This document shows positions 1 to 4,424 of a stretch of 5,583 nt of DNA, piece by piece. Position numbers and translations under genes: made by a program. The stretch's first letter is position 1, and each line of letters starts with the position of its first letter. The stretch comes from Brooklawnia sp050943675 (GTDB taxonomy: Bacteria > Actinomycetota > Actinomycetes > Propionibacteriales > Propionibacteriaceae), in NCBI GenBank assembly GCA_050943675.1, contig JBMNPP010000182.1, positions 1 through 5,583 on the forward strand, written 5' to 3'. The notes under the pieces are model-generated. The model ran no database searches. It was not told the DNA's origin and saw only the letters and a list, made by a program, of their open reading frames with translations.

Positions 1-1
1 G

Positions 2-358
2 GACAAGGTTGATGATGCGCTGGACGTGGTGGCCGACCACCTCTTCCCGCACAACGGTTGCGAGGAAGCGGGCCTGTTCGTCGGTCTGACCCAACCGGAC
101 TACTGCGACTACTTCTGTCCAACAGTCGATGGGCTGAAGGAAGAACACATCCTGCTACGCAAACAGGTGAACCGCATTCGCGCCGGCGAATGGGACCTGT
201 ACCACGAATTCGAGCACACCCTGCGTGGGCATATCGAAAAGGAAGAGAACGGCCTGTTCCCGGCCACACCTGTCACCCTGGACGGCGACACCTGGGACAT
301 GATCCACGAACTGACCCACGAATACGATCACGCGACCGGACGCGAACACAAGCACTGA
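2..358 (+). CDS. Hemerythrin (HHE) domain protein, C-terminal part, 5' end outside window
   Basis: The frame is open from base 2 to the TGA at 356-358, giving 118 residues with the true start off the left edge. The GTG at 26 is internal to the open frame and is not a convincing start. Visible residues fit the hemerythrin four-helix iron-binding pattern: His17-x3-Glu21 (in HNGCEEAGLF), His49 (in EEHILL) and His77-x3-Glu81 (in GHIEKEENGLFPA). The first ligand His would lie upstream of the window. Members of this family bind a di-iron (or other metal) centre in the cytoplasm and have been linked to O2, NO or redox handling; which applies here cannot be told from sequence. The C-terminus is rich in His and acidic residues. 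The gene converges on coaBC with 20 bp between the stops. Family assignment is fairly sure; function is not. Confidence 0.8.
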   Translation, partial: DKVDDALDVVADHLFPHNGCEEAGLFVGLTQPDYCDYFCPTVDGLKEEHILLRKQVNRIRAGEWDLYHEFEHTLRGHIEKEENGLFPATPVTLDGDTWDMIHELTHEYDHATGREHKH

Positions 359-378
359 GCCACTATCGTCGCGCCACT

Positions 379-1593
379 TCAGCGGCGCTGCAGTGCCTCC
401 CGGATGATGTCGACCAGAGCCTCGGCAGTCTGTCGTTTGCTGCCTGAGGCGTCCCCGATACGTTCGTCGGCGCTGTCGAGGAAAAACAACCGGTTCTCGG
501 CACCCTCGAACCCCTTCGACCAGCCGACCTCGTTCAGCGCCAGCAGGTCGACGCCCTTGCGGCGACGCTTGGCGCGTCCAAGCTCTAGCAGTTCAGCCTG
601 GTCGGTGGCGGTCTCGGCAGCGAACCCAACGATCACCTGGCCGGCGCGACGATCGGTTGCCAACCCGGCCAGGATGTCGGGATTCTGCACCAGGTGCAGG
701 GTCAGGCCTGAATCGCCGGTCTTGGACATCTTGTCGTCACTGGACTGGGCGGCACGGTAGTCGGCGACTGCGGCAGCCATCACGACCACATCGGCCTGCT
801 CGGCAGCGCTGACCATCGCGGCCTGCAATTCGATGGCCGAGCCAGCCCGGGTGATGGTGATCGCGGGATGGCGCTGGGCCTGGTCCAGCACCCCGTCGTC
901 GCAGTAGGCAGCGACCAGTTCAACAGTGGCGCCGCGGTCGGCTGCTGCCAGGGCAACTGCCACGCCCTGCCGTCCACTGGACCGGTTACCGATGAAGCGC
1001 ACCGGGTCAATCGGTTCGCGGGTGCCGCCGGTCGATACCGCGAAGTGCACGCCAGCCAGGTCGGTGGCCCCGCGGGCCACCCGCATGGCGGCCTCGAAGA
1101 TCTCTTCGGGTTCACTCATCCTGCCCGGGCCGCTGTCGCCGCCGGTCAGTTCGCCGTCATCGGGGCCGACACTGTGGACGCCACGTTCGGTCAGCACGGC
1201 CATATTGTGCACGGTGGCCGGGTGCTCCCACATCTGGGTGTGCATCGCGGGGGCAACCAGGACGGGTGCCGTGGTGGCGAGCAGGGTCACCCCGAGCAGG
1301 TCATCAGCCAGACCGGCTGCCATCCGGGCCAGGGTGTGGGCGGTTGCGGGCGCGATGATGACCAATTCGGCGGCCTTGCCGAGTGCGACATGCCGCACAC
1401 TGGCGACATCGTCGTGCACCGAATTGGTAACCGGGTTGCGACTGATCGCTTCCCACGTTGTCTTACCGACGAAGCGCAGGGCATCATCTGTAGGTACAAC
1501 ATGTACCTCGTGCCCGGCCAGCACAAGCAGCCTGACCAGGTGCACGGTCTTGTAGGCGGCGATGCCGCCGGTAACTCCCACAACGACGATCAC
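379..1593 (-). CDS. coaBC: Bifunctional phosphopantothenoylcysteine decarboxylase / phosphopantothenate-cysteine ligase CoaBC
   Basis: This protein carries out two consecutive cytoplasmic steps of coenzyme A synthesis. CoaB joins 4'-phosphopantothenate to cysteine (CTP-dependent in most bacteria), and CoaC decarboxylates the product to 4'-phosphopantetheine using FMN. At 404 residues it has the family's usual length. The CoaC half (about 1-170) shows GGIAAYK (9-15), the likely catalytic His68 in VRHVALGKAAELVIIAPAT, PAMHTQMW (115-122) and SGPGRM (154-159). The CoaB half (about 180-404) shows STGGTREPIDPVRFIGNRSSG (187 on), AAAVADYR (273-280), the Lys288/Lys291 pair, NPDIL (304-308), GFAAET (323-328) and a basic GRAKRRRKG. 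The start is GTG at 1593-1591; an in-frame TGA lies 12 bases upstream and no clear Shine-Dalgarno is seen, so translation may be leaderless. In the CoaC flap, Gly stands where E. coli has Cys158 (ACGDIGPGRM). It is divergent from the NRDE gene. Confidence 0.96.
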   Translation of the reverse strand: MIVVVGVTGGIAAYKTVHLVRLLVLAGHEVHVVPTDDALRFVGKTTWEAISRNPVTNSVHDDVASVRHVALGKAAELVIIAPATAHTLARMAAGLADDLLGVTLLATTAPVLVAPAMHTQMWEHPATVHNMAVLTERGVHSVGPDDGELTGGDSGPGRMSEPEEIFEAAMRVARGATDLAGVHFAVSTGGTREPIDPVRFIGNRSSGRQGVAVALAAADRGATVELVAAYCDDGVLDQAQRHPAITITRAGSAIELQAAMVSAAEQADVVVMAAAVADYRAAQSSDDKMSKTGDSGLTLHLVQNPDILAGLATDRRAGQVIVGFAAETATDQAELLELGRAKRRRKGVDLLALNEVGWSKGFEGAENRLFFLDSADERIGDASGSKRQTAEALVDIIREALQRR

Positions 1594-1616
1594 GAAAAGA
1601 TCGTCTCACACCCAGC

Positions 1617-1622
1617 GAAGGG
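1617..1622 (+). promoter_or_regulatory. Ribosome binding site of the NRDE-family gene
   Basis: GAAGGG lies 9 bases upstream of the ATG at 1632. It supports that start, which gives Met-Cys as the first two residues, as expected for the family. It sits within the 38-bp space shared with the divergent coaBC start. Confidence 0.6.
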
Positions 1623-1631
1623 AAACACCAG

Positions 1632-2321
1632 ATGTGCACCGTCGTCGTCTCGGTCCCTGACAGGCCCGGCCTGCCGACCAGGTTGCTTGCGGTCCGCGAC
1701 GAACACCCTGATCGGCCCTGGCGTCCGATGGGCGCCTGGTGGCCCGAACATCCCGAGGTGCAGGGCGTGCAGGATGTGCAGGCCGGCGGGGCGTGGCTTG
1801 CGACGTCGGCACCGGCGGGCCGGTTGGCGGTGCTGCTCAATGTCGAAGGTGTGGCACCGCACCCGGGGCTGGTTTCCCGCGGGCGGATCGTGCTGGACGC
1901 AGTGAACGGCACTTTGCCCACCGGCGAACACCCAACGCAGGCGTACAGCCTGCTGGTGGTGACAGGGCACCGCACCCGCCATTTCGTGTACGACGGCAAC
2001 GTGCTGCACGACAACGAATTGACCCCGGGCGTACACATGCTGGTCAACAGTGCAGTCGTCGATGATCCGGGCTTCGCCCGCGTTCCCCGCTGGCTGCCGC
2101 GCTTCCGCGATTCGGTGGACGGCTTCCCCGAATCCTGGCAGCAGGTGCTGGCTGAGAGCGCCAGGCTGCCGGCCGTGGATGACGCCGCTATCATTCGTGA
2201 CAACCGCCCCTACGGGTACCCGACCCTGTCACTCCTGGCGGTTTTCGCCGAGGTCACCGACGGCCGGGTGGACACCCAGTCACTGGAGTTCCCCGCACCC
2301 GGCCAGTTCTATGGCGATTGA
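1632..2321 (+). CDS. NRDE (TANGO2 / DUF833) family protein
   Basis: A complete 229-residue protein. Cys2 directly follows the initiator Met (MCTVVVSV). A variant of the family signature, V-R-D-E in place of N-R-D-E, lies at residues 21-24 in LLAVRDEHPDRPW. This is followed by the typical QDVQAGGAWLA (47-57), LLN (68-70) and SRG (82-84). These features identify the NRDE/TANGO2 family, which has an N-terminal-nucleophile-like architecture in which Cys2 would be exposed after Met removal. Eukaryotic and some bacterial members have been linked to heme movement or membrane/lipid homeostasis, but no reaction is firmly established. No signal peptide or membrane segment is seen, so it is probably cytoplasmic. 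Its start is 38 bp from the divergent coaBC start, and its stop is 76 bp from the convergent lipoprotein gene. The family call is strong; the role is unknown. Confidence 0.88.
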   Translation: MCTVVVSVPDRPGLPTRLLAVRDEHPDRPWRPMGAWWPEHPEVQGVQDVQAGGAWLATSAPAGRLAVLLNVEGVAPHPGLVSRGRIVLDAVNGTLPTGEHPTQAYSLLVVTGHRTRHFVYDGNVLHDNELTPGVHMLVNSAVVDDPGFARVPRWLPRFRDSVDGFPESWQQVLAESARLPAVDDAAIIRDNRPYGYPTLSLLAVFAEVTDGRVDTQSLEFPAPGQFYGD

Positions 2322-2331
2322 GAAGAAGTTG

Positions 2332-2387
2332 AGCCCGGCCGACTGCCGAGCGATGATGTCGATGATCACGCCGTAGTCGACCGGGCT
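2332..2387. terminator. Imperfect inverted repeat between convergent genes, possible bidirectional terminator
   Basis: AGCCCGGCCGACT at 2332-2344 pairs with AGTCGACCGGGCT at 2375-2387. Twelve of 13 positions pair; the mismatch is C2339 opposite A2380. The loop is about 30 bases. The repeat fills most of the 76-bp gap between the stops of the NRDE gene (+) and the lipoprotein gene (-), where a shared terminator would be expected. There is no T-tract on either side and the loop is long, so this is not a textbook intrinsic terminator. A protein-binding site or chance is possible. Confidence 0.35.
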
Positions 2388-2397
2388 GTTGGTGAAT

Positions 2398-2874
2398 CTA
2401 GTCTTCGGGTGGGATGTCAATGCTGAACAATTCGGAACCTTCATGCGAGTGGTAGACGTACCTGAAAGTTGTTCCGTATTCGCGCAGGAGTTTCAAATCA
2501 CTGGACGTACTAACCTGATTCTTGAGCGGCTCAGTAATCATGTCCTTCATGCTCGCCAACTCGCCTTCTGAAAAGTCGTCCTGGCCGATGTTGACGAGCG
2601 TGTAGTTGTACGCAACCGTCTTGTCGGGCAACGCAACTGTGTTGTCCAGGCGGGTCTCGTCATCAATCATCATTGGGGTTGACTCGTTGGCTTCTTCTAC
2701 CGACTTGGCCAGCAGTGGGTCAATCGAATCAGAGTCTGACGAACCGGAGCATCCGGACAACGCCAGGACGAACATCATGCAGACAGCGACAAGTTTGGTG
2801 GCGGCTGCGCTTCGGCGCGCTGATACTAATGGGGCATGGCGAAACGATAGCCCTCGGACTAGGGGAGATGTCAA
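2398..2874 (-). CDS. Small secreted lipoprotein of unknown function
   Basis: I do not recognise a named family. With the TTG at 2874-2872 as start, the protein has 158 residues: a basic n-region, a hydrophobic stretch (LVAVCMMFVLAL) and a lipobox LSGC with the lipidated Cys at residue 42. The mature part is about 117 residues, beginning with a Ser/Asp-rich linker (CSGSSDSDSID). It then reads as a small globular domain with TPMMIDDETRLD, a tyrosine-rich YNYTLVNIG, and a C-terminal LLREYGTTFRYVYHSHEG. From memory this layout resembles small exported proteins of unknown function, but I could not check that. The chosen start has AAGGCGG 7 bases upstream. An in-frame TTG at 2907, four bases after the DUF222-HNH stop, would add 11 residues. 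ATG 2778 would leave a signal peptide too short to be likely. GC is visibly lower (about half in sampled stretches) than in its neighbours, which could mean acquisition. Confidence 0.75.
   Translation of the reverse strand: MTSPLVRGLSFRHAPLVSARRSAAATKLVAVCMMFVLALSGCSGSSDSDSIDPLLAKSVEEANESTPMMIDDETRLDNTVALPDKTVAYNYTLVNIGQDDFSEGELASMKDMITEPLKNQVSTSSDLKLLREYGTTFRYVYHSHEGSELFSIDIPPED
2844..2874 (-). promoter_or_regulatory. Possible promoter inside the start of the lipoprotein gene
   Basis: The minus strand carries a perfect TTGACA (2874-2869) and, after a 19-base spacer, TATCGT (2849-2844; four of six against TATAAT). The TTG of the -35 is also the proposed start codon. If this promoter is used, the transcript would begin inside the annotated frame and would need a later start such as ATG 2778. 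That start has no visible Shine-Dalgarno and would give only a nine-residue leader before the lipobox Cys. The two readings exclude each other, so confidence is low. Confidence 0.2.
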
Positions 2875-2881
2875 CTCTTCG

Positions 2882-2888
2882 CCGCCTT
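2882..2888 (-). promoter_or_regulatory. Shine-Dalgarno that favours the TTG start of the lipoprotein gene
   Basis: On the minus strand AAGGCGG (6 of 7 against AAGGAGG) sits 7 bases before TTG 2874-2872. This spacing is good and is the main reason for preferring that start over TTG 2907, whose upstream GGGGTGA is 4 bases away and is a weaker alternative. Confidence 0.45.
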
Positions 2889-2911
2889 GATTCCAGCACG
2901 ACCCCAATCAC

Positions 2912-4246
2912 TCACCCCGTCCGCGAGAACCAGGCCGGCCGGTTGCCGGGTATCGGTTTGCGTTCGGCGTCCACCCGGATGGGCGGGACGACCTCTGGCA
3001 GACCGGTTGCGTCAAGGCGGACCTCCCATCGGTCTGGCGGCTGCCCCTCCCAGAACCGGGGCGGTTCGACCCATTGATGGTGGTGCGGACAGATCAGCAC
3101 CAGGTTGTGTATTGCTGTGTCTCCTCCTTGCCACCAGGGAACTATGTGGTGGGCCTCGCATCTCGCGTCCGATGCATGGCAACCAGGGAACACGCAGCCC
3201 CCGTCACGCAATGACAGGGCCCGACGCAGGCCGGGGGTGACCAGCCGCTGGGCGCGTCCGATATCCAGCACCTCGGATTGGGTGCCGAGCACGGCAGGCA
3301 CCAGGTCGGCATCGCAGCACAATCGGCGCAATTCACCGACGCTGACCGCCTGACCGGAATCGAGCACGCCATCGGCCTCGGCCCGCTGGCGCAGGCTTTG
3401 CTCATCCATGATCACCACTACCCGTGGCCGGTCACCGGCGACAGCGGGGGCTCGGCGGCCATGCTCGTGGTCGCCCAGCAGCGCCACGAGCGCATCGGCC
3501 TGGCGTTGCCCCACGGTGCGGCGCTCGGCGTCATGGTCGGCATGGTCGCGCCCCTGCCGGCGGTCGGATTCGACGTGGGCGTCGATGATCTTGATGAACC
3601 GGGCCGCCTCGGTCGATGGCAGGCTCCCAGTGAATTTGGTGGAGCCATCACCGTCGGGGAAGAACAACAGCGAGCGCCGTTGCAGCGCTCGTCCACGCTG
3701 GGCGTCCCGGCGACGAAGTTCGCCTTCGGGGGTGGCCTCGGCATGTTCCGGGGCGACCTGGTCGAGCACCTGGCTGGTCATGGTGGCGAGTCGGCCGGCA
3801 GAACGGCACGTGGCGGCCTCCAGCATGATCTTCTCGGCGGCAGAACGCTGGCTGTCGTCCAGGTTGGCAGGCAGTTCGGACAGCACCCGGGTGATGCTGC
3901 GTGCCTGCCGTACCCCGATTTCGCCGGCCAGCGCGGCTTCGCGCACGGCGGGCTGGGCGGCCAAGTCGCGTCCGGTGAAGATGAGTTGGCCGGCCTCTTT
4001 CGAGGAGGCCTGCCCGGAGGCAGTCAGCCAACTGCGCAAGGGGGTGCCCTTGACGACTTCTGCGGCACCGGCGACCTCGGCCTCCGAGACCAGGACAGCG
4101 AGTAACGCATCCAGCCGGGCGGCGACACGGCGCGCGTCACCAACCAATCGCAGCCTGTCAGTGTGCGCAACGCCTGCGCGTTCACGATGATCCAGACCAT
4201 CGAGCAATGCGTCGATCCGGGCCAGCGCATCAAGTGTGCTCGACAT
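2912..4246 (-). CDS. DUF222 domain-containing HNH endonuclease family protein
   Basis: A complete 444-residue protein. The N-terminal and central part (about 10-280) is the alpha-helical, Arg/Ala-rich DUF222 region. The C-terminal HNH nuclease domain (about 351-394) shows CVFPGC (Cys351, Cys356), Cys363, AHHIVPWWQGGDT (365 on), Asn381 in NLVLIC (Cys386) and HHH (388-390). All core metal-binding and catalytic positions of the beta-beta-alpha-metal fold are present, so it is probably an active Mg/Zn-dependent nuclease. The usual VHE after the last His pair reads WVE here. DUF222-HNH proteins are abundant, often multicopy, in Actinomycetota and their biological role is poorly defined. The start is ATG 4246-4244 because AAGGAGG lies 4 bases upstream; the frame continues 18 codons further up but without a comparable site. 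The lipoprotein gene follows on the same strand and may be co-transcribed. No intein, intron or transposon signature surrounds it. Confidence 0.92.
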   Translation of the reverse strand: MSSTLDALARIDALLDGLDHRERAGVAHTDRLRLVGDARRVAARLDALLAVLVSEAEVAGAAEVVKGTPLRSWLTASGQASSKEAGQLIFTGRDLAAQPAVREAALAGEIGVRQARSITRVLSELPANLDDSQRSAAEKIMLEAATCRSAGRLATMTSQVLDQVAPEHAEATPEGELRRRDAQRGRALQRRSLLFFPDGDGSTKFTGSLPSTEAARFIKIIDAHVESDRRQGRDHADHDAERRTVGQRQADALVALLGDHEHGRRAPAVAGDRPRVVVIMDEQSLRQRAEADGVLDSGQAVSVGELRRLCCDADLVPAVLGTQSEVLDIGRAQRLVTPGLRRALSLRDGGCVFPGCHASDARCEAHHIVPWWQGGDTAIHNLVLICPHHHQWVEPPRFWEGQPPDRWEVRLDATGLPEVVPPIRVDAERKPIPGNRPAWFSRTG

Positions 4247-4250
4247 CGGG

Positions 4251-4257
4251 CCTCCTT
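4251..4257 (-). promoter_or_regulatory. Ribosome binding site that sets the DUF222-HNH start
   Basis: The minus strand reads AAGGAGG followed by CCCG and then ATG (4246-4244). This near-perfect Shine-Dalgarno chooses the internal ATG over the upstream extension of the open frame to 4300. Confidence 0.8.
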
Positions 4258-4340
4258 CGCTCGGGGATGGGCGGGAACTGCTATACCCGAACCCTTGCAC
4301 CGGCCACTGACATTCCGACCCCTACAAGCGCCTTTTGCCA

Positions 4341-4361
4341 GAAAGTATTTGATATATTTTC
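4341..4361. repeat. AT-rich imperfect palindrome, candidate operator
   Basis: A 21-base imperfect palindrome is centred on G4351. The outer arms are GAAA (4341-4344) and TTTC (4358-4361), with inner TAT (4346-4348) against ATA (4354-4356) and T4350 against A4352. Eight of ten base pairs match; the mismatches are G4345/T4357 and T4349/T4353. It stands out in high-GC surroundings and overlaps the possible TATATT -10 of the plus-strand gene, a position where a repressor could act. No regulator gene is in the window, so binding is only inferred. Confidence 0.4.
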
Positions 4362-4424
4362 CGTGCCACCCGCAATTGAGACCGACCACGCACGACCCAT
4401 CGACCTGAGTGGCAGGCTTGCGCT

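Larger units (their letters stand above)
4247..4424. promoter_or_regulatory. Divergent intergenic region between the DUF222-HNH and PPDK_N-like genes
   Basis: These 178 bases separate two divergent starts and must hold both promoters unless those lie in coding sequence. GC falls sharply at about 4341-4361. On the plus strand TATATT (4353-4358) could be a -10 for the PPDK_N-like gene, about 67 bases before its GTG, but TTGCCA (4335-4340) is only 12 bases upstream, too close for a standard -35. On the minus strand TATAGC (4285-4280) could be a -10 for the DUF222-HNH gene, again without a good -35. The individual boxes are weak; the regulatory role of the region as a whole is a reasonable inference. 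Confidence 0.5.

Noticed and set aside
361..395. Small hairpin GCGCC/GGCGC at the convergent hemerythrin-coaBC ends, considered as a terminator
   Set aside because: The stem is only 5 bp with an 8-base loop, there is no T-tract, and half of it lies in coaBC coding sequence. It is too weak to call.
1555..1569. Perfect GGCGGC/GCCGCC inverted repeat just inside coaBC
   Set aside because: It is the direct result of codons for the conserved Gly-Gly-Ile-Ala-Ala motif (GGC GGC ATC GCC GCC), so it needs no regulatory explanation.
868..1905. Long plus-strand open frame of 345 codons opposite coaBC
   Set aside because: It is antisense to the well-supported coaBC, has a low-complexity Gly/His/Arg-rich composition with no motif, and runs into the NRDE gene in another frame. 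This is typical of high-GC shadow frames.
2280..2397. Minus-strand reading of the convergent gap that looks protein-like (NSPVDYGVIIDIIARQ and following)
   Set aside because: It has no convincing start codon, is frame-shifted from the lipoprotein gene, runs antisense into the NRDE coding end, and I cannot match it to a family. It could be a gene remnant but the evidence is too thin.
3278..4105. Plus-strand open frame of 275 codons opposite the DUF222-HNH gene
   Set aside because: It lies wholly antisense to a gene with clear domain motifs and its own Shine-Dalgarno, and its composition is biased without recognisable domains.
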